Below are positions 32,243 to 40,917 of a stretch of 64,000 nucleotides of DNA, piece after piece (the first letter of the stretch is position 1; each line of letters begins with the position of its first letter). Below the pieces are notes generated by a model that saw only the letters and a program-made list of their open reading frames with translations, searched no databases and was not told the DNA's origin. The position numbers and the translations under genes were made by a program. Source of the DNA: Bacteroidales bacterium UBA3743 (GTDB lineage Bacteria > Bacteroidota > Bacteroidia > Bacteroidales > Paludibacteraceae); the NCBI GenBank assembly GCA_002371265.1, contig DFGT01000030.1, positions 124,001 through 188,000 on the forward strand. Reading direction: 5' to 3'.

Positions 32243-34570
32243 TCAATGTAGCAAAGTCACATGGCCAACATACTGTCTGTCTGATTCTTCCACATCTATC
32301 ACATACCAATAATCTGTAGACGGAAGGGTTCTACCTGCGTAATCTTTTCCGTCCCAGCTGTTTTCTAGATTATCATAGGCATCAAATTCTCTAACAAGCT
32401 TACCCATCCTGTCATAGATTTTCACAGTAATGTCAGAATATAATTCTACATTCTTTATGATCCATCTGTCATTTTCGCCATCCGAATTAGGAGAGAACAT
32501 AATTTCTGGTATAAGATCATTAGCCTCGCATGCTCGTGTAAGATTCAAATAAACAATGCTATCACAATCAGACTCACTAACCAGTGTGACTGTATATTCT
32601 CCAGCCTCAGAATATTCAGCATCTCCTATTTTATAGGTTTCATCACCCTTAATAACAGCCTTGACAAACTGTTTCTTGACGCTATTAATCACTACAGGTG
32701 TCGTCAGAGTGAATGATTTTCCTTTATATTCATATTTGACGGAATAAATGCCCGAGTTCGATTTTGTAACTTCATCAATAGTAGGGTTTTGTTCTGTCGA
32801 CTTAAAGTCGTCTGGTCCCGACCACTCATAAGATACACCTTCTGGAGCATCATCAATGTAGAGATATAAACGTTCTCCCTCACACAATGGGCTGTTATTA
32901 GAAATCATAGCATCTTTCAGTTCTTCTACAGTTAAAATGAGAGTGACGATGCTATCACAACCAGTCGTGGCACTAACCAATGTGTCTTGGTATGTGCCTG
33001 AAACTGATAATCGCTGACCATTGAACAAGATTGTTTCGCCTTGCAAAATAGAGTCCGCTATTTCTGTGTGCTGAATATTGTTAACCACAACATCTGTTTC
33101 TATTGTTGGCAAAACAATTCCATTTACTGTAACAGAAAGCGAATACCTTCCACTGTTTGCGTCAGACACATTATCTAAAGTCGGTGATTCTTCTTTAGAA
33201 GAAAACCCGTTCGGGCCAGTCCAAGAGAACGTTGCGTTTTTAGGAGAGTTGAGAACCTTAAAAGAAATAGCATTTCCTTCACAAACAGGACTATTACTAG
33301 AAATGGTAAAATCTTTACCCAATACCGTAAGAGAAAGGTTAACAACACTATCGCAACCAGTGATCTCACTTGTAAATGTCTTCTGATATTCTCCAGAAAT
33401 TGTTAAAGTCTCATCTCCAAAAATGTAAGATTCACCCTCTTTTATCTCCTTCTTTATATCAACAACGTGTCTTTTGTTAACGACAACAGGCACCTCTACT
33501 TCATCTGAAGACACGCCGTTAGAAACCATCACAACCGTATATATACCAGAATTCTCTTGTGTAGCATTGGAGATAGTAGGATTCTTTTCTGTAGAAACAA
33601 ATCCTTTAGGTCCCGTCCATAAGAATGTGGCTTCATCAGGAGCGTTGTTGACATCCAATTCAAAAGACTCCCCTTCACACACCGGGCCAACAGTCATAGC
33701 GTCAACAATGATCTTACAATTGGTTGTTGCTGTTCCAGCAGTCTTATTAAAAGAAATAGTACCTGGCTTTTGAGAATAATTTGTAACTAAGAATAAATAC
33801 CATTCCCCATTTTTTGCTTCTGGTATGTAACAAAATTCCTTACTGCTGGTGCTATAACTACAATCGACCATGGATTCCAATGGATAATTATCATTATAAC
33901 CTCTAAAACATGGATTTGTCATATCAAACTGTACAGGATCAGGAGGAAATATCACATGTTCTTTCTGTTCTGTTTCATCAATACATGAATATAACTTTTC
34001 TTCTTCGGCGTCACAGTAATCAAAGTATTCAGAAATATTGTCAAAATCAGATGGATCTAACTGGAAAAAATGTTTATAGCAATCAACATATATACTATCC
34101 GACAATGCCGTTACTCGATAGAATTCATCAAGATAACTCTGAGAATAACACGTGTCTGATACAACGTAGGCATCCTCGTCGTATAAATACTCATCCTCAA
34201 CAGCATATATTGTAATATCTTTATTAATACTTTTGATCACCTCTTGCTTGTTCTTTCCTTTGAATGGTCCATAACAAGCAAAATCAACATCATACCCTTC
34301 AGAATGTTCTATAGTGATTCCAAGCAAACCAGGCTCATCGATTTGCATAATAAACCATTGTGGAGACGAGGAGCTTTCTAAACATCCACTGATGAATTCA
34401 AATGCCTCTTCATCGGAAGTTCCTGCAGGAAAACGAATTCCCAAATCATTCTCTTCTGTACAAAAAGAAATTACATTTTCATTTGAAAAGAACTCCTGTG
34501 CACTAATCTGCATATTATTTCCAATCAAAATGAAAAAAAAACACGAAATTTTACTTATTGTTCTCCTCAT
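32243..34570 (-). CDS. T9SS type-B secreted protein with Ig-like modules
   Basis: From ATG 34570 (775 residues) a signal peptide ends at MQISAQ. After a 270-residue N-terminal region come at least three Ig/PKD-like modules, each with a CEG(E/N) opening and an FLWTGPKGF, FSWTGPNGF or YEWSGPDDF centre, alternating with GCDS(I/V)V strands. The last 85 residues (PEIMFSPNSDGENDRW, VKIYDRMGKLVREF, GKDYAGRTLPSTDYWYVID, YVGHVTLLH) are the gliding-motility-associated C-terminal domain. This is the type-B signal for the type IX secretion system, so the protein should be exported and attached or released at the surface. The 41238 protein has the same tail. The longer frame (to 34651) lacks a better start. 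Confidence 0.85.
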   Translation of the reverse strand: MRRTISKISCFFFILIGNNMQISAQEFFSNENVISFCTEENDLGIRFPAGTSDEEAFEFISGCLESSSSPQWFIMQIDEPGLLGITIEHSEGYDVDFACYGPFKGKNKQEVIKSINKDITIYAVEDEYLYDEDAYVVSDTCYSQSYLDEFYRVTALSDSIYVDCYKHFFQLDPSDFDNISEYFDYCDAEEEKLYSCIDETEQKEHVIFPPDPVQFDMTNPCFRGYNDNYPLESMVDCSYSTSSKEFCYIPEAKNGEWYLFLVTNYSQKPGTISFNKTAGTATTNCKIIVDAMTVGPVCEGESFELDVNNAPDEATFLWTGPKGFVSTEKNPTISNATQENSGIYTVVMVSNGVSSDEVEVPVVVNKRHVVDIKKEIKEGESYIFGDETLTISGEYQKTFTSEITGCDSVVNLSLTVLGKDFTISSNSPVCEGNAISFKVLNSPKNATFSWTGPNGFSSKEESPTLDNVSDANSGRYSLSVTVNGIVLPTIETDVVVNNIQHTEIADSILQGETILFNGQRLSVSGTYQDTLVSATTGCDSIVTLILTVEELKDAMISNNSPLCEGERLYLYIDDAPEGVSYEWSGPDDFKSTEQNPTIDEVTKSNSGIYSVKYEYKGKSFTLTTPVVINSVKKQFVKAVIKGDETYKIGDAEYSEAGEYTVTLVSESDCDSIVYLNLTRACEANDLIPEIMFSPNSDGENDRWIIKNVELYSDITVKIYDRMGKLVREFDAYDNLENSWDGKDYAGRTLPSTDYWYVIDVEESDRQYVGHVTLLH

Positions 34571-34900
34571 ACCACAAATTTTATAATTAACCACACTAAA
34601 TACAAAGTGAAATATCGTATTACTTTTGGCAAATGTATTGATAATATGCAAACAATCAAATTTTATTTGATATATATGCGAGCCATATCGCTATTTCTTA
34701 ACAATTTTCTATGTTTTTATTTTATTTCGCACACAACCTTAAAATATTATTTATCCATATTTTTTTAGATTATGAGGGAATCCCTCAATACTGAATATAC
34801 ATGACGACAGTCTACCGCATCCCCAATGGCTATTTTGTTACGACTAATAAAATTAAGTAAAAAAATCAGTAACTGTCATTTAAGACTAGTCAAGCAACAA
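34571..34900. other. AT-rich intergenic region
   Basis: No gene is seen on either strand between the T9SS gene and the SDR terminator. An AT-rich segment (AATTATAAAATTTG on the minus strand near 34575-34590) may hold the T9SS gene promoter with one extra base between TA and TTTG. Confidence 0.5.
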
Positions 34901-34901
34901 C

Positions 34902-34929
34902 AAAAAAGGAGAGCCTATTGACTCTCCTT
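34902..34929 (-). terminator. Terminator of the SDR gene
   Basis: AAGGAGAG (34907-34914) pairs with CTCTCCTT (34922-34929). On the minus strand the stem is followed by T6. Confidence 0.75.
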
Positions 34930-34970
34930 CTATTAAAAAAATGTCTAATCTTAACATCCTAATATTATTC

Positions 34971-35702
34971 TTACTTCAATTTAGCCAACGCCTGTTCTAG
35001 CGTCATGCCTGCGTAATCCTGAGCGGAAATGATTCTGCCCGACTTTTTGTCGTCAGCAAACACGCCCAACACAACTCCTGGCAAAGCACTCTCAGGTGCA
35101 TTTGGAGCGTTTGGTCCACCCAAATCTGTACGGCACCAACCTGGATCTGTAAGGCTGAGAACGACATCAGTACCGTCGATCTTAGAAGCCAAATCCTTAG
35201 TGATCTTATCAAGACCTGCCTTGCTTGCCGAATATGCAGCCTGCTCTGGCTCAAGATTGATACCACTTGTAGTGTTAACGATTCTGCCGAAACCAGCCTT
35301 GATCATACGAGGCAAGTAGTGGTAGCAGATAATCATTGGTGCTATTGTGTTGACCTTCAAGCTTTCCACAAAATCCTCCGCTGGAGTATTATAATACTCT
35401 GGATAAGCACGATATGTCACCTGAATACCAGCATTATTTAGAACGATTTCAATGTTTGTGCCATTATCATCGATCTCTTTAAGCATACGTTTGACATCCT
35501 TGTCGTCTTCCAACTGGCACTCTACCGAGTAAGCCTCAACACCCATATTCTTGACTTCGGTCAAAACAGCGTCAAGATGCGACTTTTTTCTACTCTGAAG
35601 AACGACGTTGCAGCCTCTTTCTGCTAAGAATTTAGCCGCCAAAGCTCCGATACCTCGTGATGCACCAGTAACAAGTGCCCACTTTCCTTTAATCTCTGTC
35701 AT
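34971..35702 (-). CDS. Short-chain dehydrogenase/reductase
   Basis: A 243-residue classical SDR. It has the cofactor motif TGASRGIG (about residues 13-20), NNAG (about 90), catalytic Ser in NTTSGINLEP and the YxxxK pair in YSASK (about 158). A basic residue after the second strand (QSRKKSHL) favours NADPH. Substrate is not predictable. The gene stands alone, with a -7 box 21 bases upstream and its own terminator. Confidence 0.88.
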   Translation of the reverse strand: MTEIKGKWALVTGASRGIGALAAKFLAERGCNVVLQSRKKSHLDAVLTEVKNMGVEAYSVECQLEDDKDVKRMLKEIDDNGTNIEIVLNNAGIQVTYRAYPEYYNTPAEDFVESLKVNTIAPMIICYHYLPRMIKAGFGRIVNTTSGINLEPEQAAYSASKAGLDKITKDLASKIDGTDVVLSLTDPGWCRTDLGGPNAPNAPESALPGVVLGVFADDKKSGRIISAQDYAGMTLEQALAKLK

Positions 35703-35722
35703 AACTGTTTGTTAATTTTTTG

Positions 35723-35730
35723 CAAATTTA
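35723..35730 (-). promoter_or_regulatory. -7 box of the SDR gene
   Basis: On the minus strand TAAATTTG, perfect TAnnTTTG, 21 bases before ATG 35702. Confidence 0.6.
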
Positions 35731-36129
35731 ATCATTTATATCTAGATTTCCGCATTTACTTGAATAAAAATTCAAAATATATCATTCCTTAAAACACAAT
35801 AAAATCCTATAATTAAATCAAGCATACTATTAGAAATCTTGCATATATTTTATATTTTTTATAATTTTGTCTTGTTGTCTAAAAACATAATTAATGTGTT
35901 AAAAACCAAGTAAAGTCTTTTCTGGTTTAGCCACTTATTTTTTATCTAATGCGATGATTTGTGATGATGTTTTTAATGTCGTAGTTTTAGGACATTTTCA
36001 TTCTGTAGAGAATTGGTTTTGTTTGAAGCCCCATCCTCTATTATTTTAACACAACGTGGCATTTTTTTTCAAAACGGGCAACTAATATATCATTTGTAAA
36101 TTTATTAATTTCACAAAATAACAGAGAAT
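35731..36129 (+). other. Long leader region with an unexplained promoter
   Basis: No open frame. TAATTTTG at 35862-35869, with CTTG 20 bases before it, is a plausible promoter 260 bases ahead of the next gene. Downstream TGTGTTAAAA (about 35897) can pair with TTTTAACACA (about 36045), followed by ACGTGGCAT and T8 (36053-36069). This may be a long 5' leader of the 36130 gene or a small RNA. CGTGGCATTTTT also occurs at the matching place upstream of the paralogous 41238 gene. Confidence 0.35.
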
Positions 36130-36777
36130 ATGAGTATCATGAAAAAATTTATTCTACCAGTGCTGATTGCATTGGCAACTAACTTCTCCACATATGCGAT
36201 AGAGGAGGTTTTCCTTGACACCATGATCTGTAAAGAGCAGATTTTGTTTGGAGACACATTCATGGTAGCCGGCACATTCCAAAAGACAACAACCGGCATC
36301 ACAGAATCAGGATATCCTATAGACACAATTTGGAATATCGAAGTTGTGGATATCAATTTACGACTAAGAATATTTACCGATAAGACAGAGCTAAAACCAG
36401 GAGATGAGGTGACATTGAACGCTACCATAAAAACGTACGATACAAAAGGCAGAGCACTAACTCCGACTTACCATTGGGAGCCTGAAATACTATCAAACGC
36501 ATTAAGTCAAACATTCACAATCGAGCATACAACAACATACACAATTTTTGCTGACTTAGATTTGCCATCCGACGTCGACAAGAATGCGAAGGGATGCCAC
36601 GCAAAAGAGTCGATAACGATCAATGTAGGCTCCAATCATGAATTGGCTGTAGATAACATTCTTGCTGATCCTTCCTCAAAAGAGAATGTGTACTACAACA
36701 TGAAGGGACAGAAAGTGGACCATCCTGAACGAGGAACCGTTTATATAAACAACGGAAAGAAAATAATGTACAAATAA
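36130..36777 (+). CDS. Short secreted paralogue of the 41238 T9SS protein
   Basis: The 215-residue protein has a signal peptide (MKKFILPVLIALATNFSTYA) and then a module (about 25-175) that closely matches residues about 610-755 of the 917-residue protein at 41238. Shared blocks include ICKEQILFGDTFMVAGTFQK, PIDTIWNIEVVDI and LDLPSDVDKNAKGCHAKES. Instead of the type-B tail it ends with VYYNMKGQKVDHPERGTVYI followed by a NGKK-type tail, a C-terminus frequent in Bacteroidales secreted proteins. The upstream regions of the two genes are also alike. It looks like a duplicate that lost most of the protein. Function unknown. Confidence 0.75.
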   Translation: MSIMKKFILPVLIALATNFSTYAIEEVFLDTMICKEQILFGDTFMVAGTFQKTTTGITESGYPIDTIWNIEVVDINLRLRIFTDKTELKPGDEVTLNATIKTYDTKGRALTPTYHWEPEILSNALSQTFTIEHTTTYTIFADLDLPSDVDKNAKGCHAKESITINVGSNHELAVDNILADPSSKENVYYNMKGQKVDHPERGTVYINNGKKIMYK

Positions 36778-36796
36778 TCTTTTTTAGATTCTTCTT

Positions 36797-36828
36797 AAAA
36801 GGCACGTCTGAATGACGCGCCTTTTTTT
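36797..36828 (+). terminator. Intrinsic terminator after the short paralogue
   Basis: AAAGGC-CGTC type stem (36798-36808) pairs with GACG-GCCTTT (36814-36824) with single bulges, ending in T7. Confidence 0.75.
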
Positions 36829-36840
36829 GAATATTTTTAG

Positions 36841-36848
36841 TACATTTG
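36841..36848 (+). promoter_or_regulatory. -7 box of the SagB-type lipoprotein gene
   Basis: TACATTTG, perfect TAnnTTTG, 61 bases before ATG 36910 and directly after the preceding terminator. Confidence 0.6.
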
Positions 36849-36909
36849 CATTCGACTCGAGAAAACAAATATCTCAGGTATATATTAATAATTCAACACT
36901 CACTAAAAG

Positions 36910-37635
36910 ATGAAAAAACTTTTAATTTCAGCTTTTTCTATCGCTTGTGCTCTTTCCTCTCTATCTTCATGCGGAAAGACAGAAAATGCAGAATCATCAA
37001 ACACAGCAAAATTAGTATGCTCTGCCACAACAGAAAATCAGGTTTTCTCAATCGACACTTTGGTGGCAGACTCTATTATCCTTCCCGCTCCTCAGACAAC
37101 TGGAGGTATGCCAATCTATGATGCTTTGTCAGCACGTGCCACATTCCGCAACTTCAAGCCAGACGCTTTGTCGGACCAGACTATCTCAAATCTTCTCTGG
37201 ACTGCATCCGGAGTAAACAGACCTGTGGCTGACGATCCACGTCTGACTGCTCCTACTGCAAGAAACGCGCAGGAGATCGACATTTACGTTTGCACTAAGA
37301 CTGCCGTTTACCTATATCTGCCAGTCGGTCATAAGTTGAAATTGGTCAACAAAGGTGATTTCCGTGCTCAGGCAGGAAACAATCCTTTCCACGCAAATGC
37401 CAGCGTAGATTTGATCATGGTTGCCAACTACGACAAAATGCAGGGTTGGGATGAGCACAGCATCGCATTCTACGGAGCTACAGACACCGGTTACATCAGC
37501 CAGAACATCTACCTATTCTGCGCCGCTGAGAATTTGAAGACTTGTGTTTGCGGCAACATCAACAGAGAAGAGATTGCAAAGTTCATCAACTTGAAGAACG
37601 GTTACGTGACTCTTACTCAGCCAATAGGAAAATAA
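36910..37635 (+). CDS. SagB/ThcOx-type nitroreductase-family lipoprotein
   Basis: A 241-residue protein with a lipoprotein signal ending in LSSLSSC (Cys21). The rest is a nitroreductase fold of the SagB/ThcOx type: RATFRNF near the FMN site, LLWTASGVNRP, TAPTARNAQEIDIYV, and GATDTGYISQNIYLFCAAENL, which is the usual dimer/FMN helix. SagB-type enzymes oxidise azolines in peptide maturation, but many Bacteroidota members stand alone in the envelope with unknown substrates. No peptide-maturation partner is adjacent. Monocistronic: own promoter and terminator. Confidence 0.85.
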   Translation: MKKLLISAFSIACALSSLSSCGKTENAESSNTAKLVCSATTENQVFSIDTLVADSIILPAPQTTGGMPIYDALSARATFRNFKPDALSDQTISNLLWTASGVNRPVADDPRLTAPTARNAQEIDIYVCTKTAVYLYLPVGHKLKLVNKGDFRAQAGNNPFHANASVDLIMVANYDKMQGWDEHSIAFYGATDTGYISQNIYLFCAAENLKTCVCGNINREEIAKFINLKNGYVTLTQPIGK

Positions 37636-37676
37636 AATTGTACAGGAGCTAAAAACTGACAACATTTTATAAAAAA

Positions 37677-37704
37677 CAAAGCCGGACCAAAATCCGGCTT
37701 TTGT
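37677..37704 (+). terminator. Terminator of the SagB-type lipoprotein gene
   Basis: AAAGCCGGA (37678-37686) pairs with TCCGGCTTT (37693-37701), loop CCAAAA; the arms end in A- and T-runs. It may also serve the convergent gene at 37755. Confidence 0.8.
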
Positions 37705-37754
37705 TGTATATGACTTGCCACATGACTGGCAAACACATGAGTCGCCCCAACAAT

Positions 37755-38537
37755 TTATTTTTCTTCTGTGGATGTTGGTTTCACTATCACTTCTCGCCAC
37801 GTTTCGCAAAGCACCCACTGATAGTCTTCGCCTAAGAATTGTCCATAGTCGAGAGGATGCTCCTTACGGGCTTCCTGGATATCCTTGCGTTGCTCTGCAG
37901 CATTACTGAATGTGTTTTTCAACTCAGTATAATCCACTTTAATATTCGCCTCCTCACGGTAAAGTATTTTGATTTTCTCATAGCCTAGCGGAGTGTAGAC
38001 AATAGAGGTCTTCATTCTGTCATTCTCTGCCTTATACTGCCACACCTCATAATATTTTCCCTTATAGCATGCAATTGAAGACGGCTCTTTTTTCAAATCT
38101 GCCATCAAACTGTCGGCAGGTTTTTCTTCTGGATCATAATAAAAACCATTTTGTCTTAAAGCAGAAGGAAGGATCGTGTCCCTCACCAAATCAAGGCTGT
38201 TCTCAAGTTGATCAATCGCAGGGATAACGAACATTTGTGTATAGCGGATTCCGAAATCAGAAGGATTTTTCTTCATCAAATCCTGCATTTCAGCTTTTTT
38301 AGATTCCACTTCAGAATTCATGTTGGTGACAAAAAGAGCATTCTGATAGTCGATAGCCATTTCTGTGATCAACTTCTCTCCCAGTTCACTCCAAACAAAC
38401 TCACACTTTTTCTGTGTTCTCTCTTTTTTCAACTCTTCTGGAGTGATACGACGATAATACTCTGAAGCTGTTGCAGTAGATGTCAAACCAATCAAAGCCA
38501 GGCAACTACAGGCTAATTTCATGAGATTCAAATTCAT
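37755..38537 (-). CDS. Secreted protein of unknown function
   Basis: I do not recognise this 260-residue protein. It has a signal peptide (MNLNLMKLACSCLALIGLTS...TASA), then mostly helical, charged sequence (KKAEMQDLMKKNPSDFGIRY, YTELKNTFSNAAEQRKDIQE) around a central LVRDTILPSALRQNGFYYDP and YKGKYYEVWQYKA strand region. It ends in WVLCETWREVIVKPTSTEEK. No catalytic motif stands out. It is predicted periplasmic. A -7 box lies 47 bases upstream. Confidence 0.65.
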   Translation of the reverse strand: MNLNLMKLACSCLALIGLTSTATASEYYRRITPEELKKERTQKKCEFVWSELGEKLITEMAIDYQNALFVTNMNSEVESKKAEMQDLMKKNPSDFGIRYTQMFVIPAIDQLENSLDLVRDTILPSALRQNGFYYDPEEKPADSLMADLKKEPSSIACYKGKYYEVWQYKAENDRMKTSIVYTPLGYEKIKILYREEANIKVDYTELKNTFSNAAEQRKDIQEARKEHPLDYGQFLGEDYQWVLCETWREVIVKPTSTEEK

Positions 38538-38583
38538 TTTGATTAAAAGTTTAGTCTATTATTCGATTATTTGTAATCGAGTG

Positions 38584-38591
38584 CAAAATTA
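38584..38591 (-). promoter_or_regulatory. -7 box of the 37755-38537 gene
   Basis: TAATTTTG on the minus strand, 47 bases before ATG 38537. It immediately follows the trpB terminator. Confidence 0.55.
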
Positions 38592-38593
38592 AT

Positions 38594-38624
38594 AAAAAAG
38601 GAGACGCGAATAATCACGTCTCCA
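38594..38624 (-). terminator. Terminator of trpB
   Basis: GGAGACG (38600-38606) pairs with CGTCTCC (38617-38623); on the minus strand the stem is followed by T6. The stem belongs to the GAGACG/CGTCTC group. Confidence 0.75.
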
Positions 38625-38640
38625 ATATTTTAAAGGTGAA

Positions 38641-38662
38641 GACGGGAGGATTCCCGTCCCTA
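38641..38662. repeat. REP-like hairpin GACGGGA...TCCCGTC
   Basis: GACGGGA (38641-38647) pairs with TCCCGTC (38652-38658). Reverse-complemented it reads GTAGGGACGGGAATCC, close to the GTAGAGACGTGGGAATCC of the 28167 hairpin. It lies 5 bases after the trpB stop. Confidence 0.5.
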
Positions 38663-38666
38663 CTAA

Positions 38667-40040
38667 TTATAGATCAACCTTTGGCATTGTAGCCCAGCCT
38701 TTCTTGATATCCTCATCTGATGGAATATAGTCGCCCATTTCGCCATTGTTGTATTTTTCATAAGCGACAAGGTCGAAATATCCAGTACCAGTAAGGCCGA
38801 ACAAGATTTTCTTCTTCTCTCCCGTCTCCTTGCATTTCAACGCCTCATCAATTGCGACACGGATTGCATGCGAGCTCTCTGGAGCAGGAAGGATACCCTC
38901 GACACGAGCGAACATCTCAGCAGCCTCAAACACACTTGTCTGCTCAACAGCCACAGCCTCCATCATCTTCTGATCGTAAAGTTCAGAAAGAGTAGGACAC
39001 ATACCATGGAAACGAAGTCCACCAGCATGGCTTGCCGACGGAATGAATCCGCTTCCGAGAGTGTACATTTTAGCAAGAGGGCAGATCTTACCAGTGTCGC
39101 AGAAATCAAACGCATATTTTCCACGAGTGAAGCTTGGGCAAGACGCTGGCTCAACAGCGATGATTCTGTAGTCGGCCTCACCTCTCAACTTTTCACCCAT
39201 AAACGGAGCGATAAGTCCGCCAAGGTTTGATCCACCACCTGCGCAACCGATGATGATATCTGGTTTAACACCATACTTGTCGAGAGCAGTCTTAGCCTCC
39301 AATCCAATCACACTCTGGTGAAGAAGCACCTGATTCAACACACTACCCAACACATAGCGATAACCCTCAGTGTGAGTGGCCACCTCAACAGCCTCAGAGA
39401 TAGCGCAGCCAAGGCTACCTGTTGTGCCTGGGAATTCAGCAAGGATCTTGCGTCCGATCTCAGTTGTGTTGGAAGGAGAAGGAGTGACAGTAGCGCCATA
39501 AGTGCGCATCACCTCACGACGGAACGGTTTCTGCTCGTATGAGCATTTCACCATATACACCTTACAGTCCAAGCCGAAATATGCGCTTGCCATAGAAAGA
39601 GCAGTACCCCACTGACCAGCACCTGTTTCAGTTGTCACACCGATCAAGCCCTGCTTCTTAGCGTAGTAAGCCTGAGCAATTGCAGAATTTAGTTTGTGGC
39701 TTCCAGATGTGTTGTTACCCTCAAACTTATAATAGATTTCAGCAGGAGTGCCAAGTTTCTTCTCAAGGCAGTAGGCACGGACCACTGGAGAAGGGCGGTA
39801 CATCTTGTAGAAATTACGGATTTCTTCAGGAATAGCGACATATGCGGTATCCTCGTCAAGCTCCTGAGCCACAAGATCACTGCAGAACACCTCACTCAAC
39901 TCTTCAGCAGTAAGAGGTTTTAGAGTAGCAGGATTTAGAAGCGGAGCCGGCTTCTTCTTCATATCAGCGCGAAGGTTATACCAAGCTGTAGGGATTTCAT
40001 CCTCCGTCAAATAAATTTTGTATGGGATTTTCTGTTCCAT
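38667..40040 (-). CDS. trpB: TrpB2-type tryptophan synthase beta chain
   Basis: The 457-residue PLP enzyme condenses indole with serine. It has the PLP Lys in NTSGSHKLNSA (about residue 113), TETGAGQWGTAL (about 138-149) and the phosphate loop GCAGGGSNLGG (about 264). The long N-terminal extension (KIYLTEDEIPTAWYNLRADM) and overall length mark the TrpB2 (TIGR01415) group, which often works without TrpA. No other trp gene is present, so it may salvage indole. It has its own -7 box and terminator. Confidence 0.92.
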   Translation of the reverse strand: MEQKIPYKIYLTEDEIPTAWYNLRADMKKKPAPLLNPATLKPLTAEELSEVFCSDLVAQELDEDTAYVAIPEEIRNFYKMYRPSPVVRAYCLEKKLGTPAEIYYKFEGNNTSGSHKLNSAIAQAYYAKKQGLIGVTTETGAGQWGTALSMASAYFGLDCKVYMVKCSYEQKPFRREVMRTYGATVTPSPSNTTEIGRKILAEFPGTTGSLGCAISEAVEVATHTEGYRYVLGSVLNQVLLHQSVIGLEAKTALDKYGVKPDIIIGCAGGGSNLGGLIAPFMGEKLRGEADYRIIAVEPASCPSFTRGKYAFDFCDTGKICPLAKMYTLGSGFIPSASHAGGLRFHGMCPTLSELYDQKMMEAVAVEQTSVFEAAEMFARVEGILPAPESSHAIRVAIDEALKCKETGEKKKILFGLTGTGYFDLVAYEKYNNGEMGDYIPSDEDIKKGWATMPKVDL

Positions 40041-40068
40041 GAAATATATTAGTCTAAAAAAGTTTTTA

Positions 40069-40076
40069 CAAAGTTA
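40069..40076 (-). promoter_or_regulatory. -7 box of trpB
   Basis: TAACTTTG on the minus strand, 29 bases before ATG 40040. Confidence 0.6.
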
Positions 40077-40123
40077 AGAATTTGAATTGACTACACAAAA
40101 TAAAATGCATAATGCAATTCCGT

Positions 40124-40837
40124 CTACTTATATATAATGAATATAGACGGGCGTTTGTTCAGATCAGGCAGCGTCATTTTTTTCCATTCAGCCACTGTTT
40201 TTGTGACAATATACTCAGTTTCAAGAGTCACATCACAAGCCACGCAAAGCAGAGTGTTAGGCTGAAGAGTCTGTAGAAGCATCTGCATCATCTTCATATT
40301 ACGGTAAGGGGTTTCGATAAAAATCTGCGACTGATGTTCACTTGAAGCGCGATGTTCAAGTTTCTTCACAGCATTCAACCTGTCGGCAGACTCAATCGGA
40401 AGATATCCTACAAAAGCAAAGCTTTGTCCGTTGAAGCCAGAAGCCATAAGCCCCATAAGGATAGACGACGGTCCGACCAGAGGCACCACTTTTATATCCT
40501 TACGCTGGGCAATCTTCACAACCTCCGCTCCCGGGTCAGCCACACACGGGCAGCCAGCCTCAGAAATGATACCCACGTCATTGCCGTCGAAAAGAGGATT
40601 CAAGAAAGTCGAGATTTCTTCAGGAGACGTATGTTTATTTAAAGTATAGAAAGTCAGTGAGTCTATATCAATATCCTTGTCTACCTTTTTCAAGAATCTG
40701 CGGACAGTACGGACATCCTCGACTATAAAATGACGTAACTTACGAATCACCACATAATTATATTGTGGGAACAGATTATCAATGTCACAATCGCCAAGTG
40801 TGTTTGGGATCAGATATATAGTACCTTTTTTTGCCAT
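40124..40837 (-). CDS. RsmI-like tetrapyrrole-methylase-family methyltransferase
   Basis: A 237-residue SAM-dependent methyltransferase of the RsmI fold. It has GTIYLIPNTLGD in place of the usual LYLVATPIGN, GIISEAGCPCVADPGAEVV (SAM site, about residues 88-106), VPLVGPSSILMGLMASGFNG, FVGYLP and FIETPYRN. RsmI methylates the ribose of C1402 in 16S rRNA; Bacteroidota carry this shorter variant besides true RsmI, so the exact target is uncertain. -7 box present. Monocistronic. Confidence 0.82.
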   Translation of the reverse strand: MAKKGTIYLIPNTLGDCDIDNLFPQYNYVVIRKLRHFIVEDVRTVRRFLKKVDKDIDIDSLTFYTLNKHTSPEEISTFLNPLFDGNDVGIISEAGCPCVADPGAEVVKIAQRKDIKVVPLVGPSSILMGLMASGFNGQSFAFVGYLPIESADRLNAVKKLEHRASSEHQSQIFIETPYRNMKMMQMLLQTLQPNTLLCVACDVTLETEYIVTKTVAEWKKMTLPDLNKRPSIFIIYK

Positions 40838-40857
40838 ATCGTATTAAAATGCAAAGA

Positions 40858-40865
40858 CAAAATTA
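40858..40865 (-). promoter_or_regulatory. -7 box of the RsmI-like gene
   Basis: TAATTTTG on the minus strand, 21 bases before ATG 40837. Confidence 0.6.
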
Positions 40866-40884
40866 AAGAAAAAAAACGGAAACC

Positions 40885-40915
40885 CTTGTCGAATGCTCAA
40901 AAAACGCTATTTTTG
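40885..40915 (+). promoter_or_regulatory. Promoter driving the putative structured RNA
   Basis: CTTG at 40885-40888, then 19 bases, then TATTTTTG at 40908-40915: both elements at the spacing expected for a Bacteroidota housekeeping promoter. The predicted start falls at the first bases of the closing stem described next. Confidence 0.6.
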
Positions 40916-40917
40916 TA

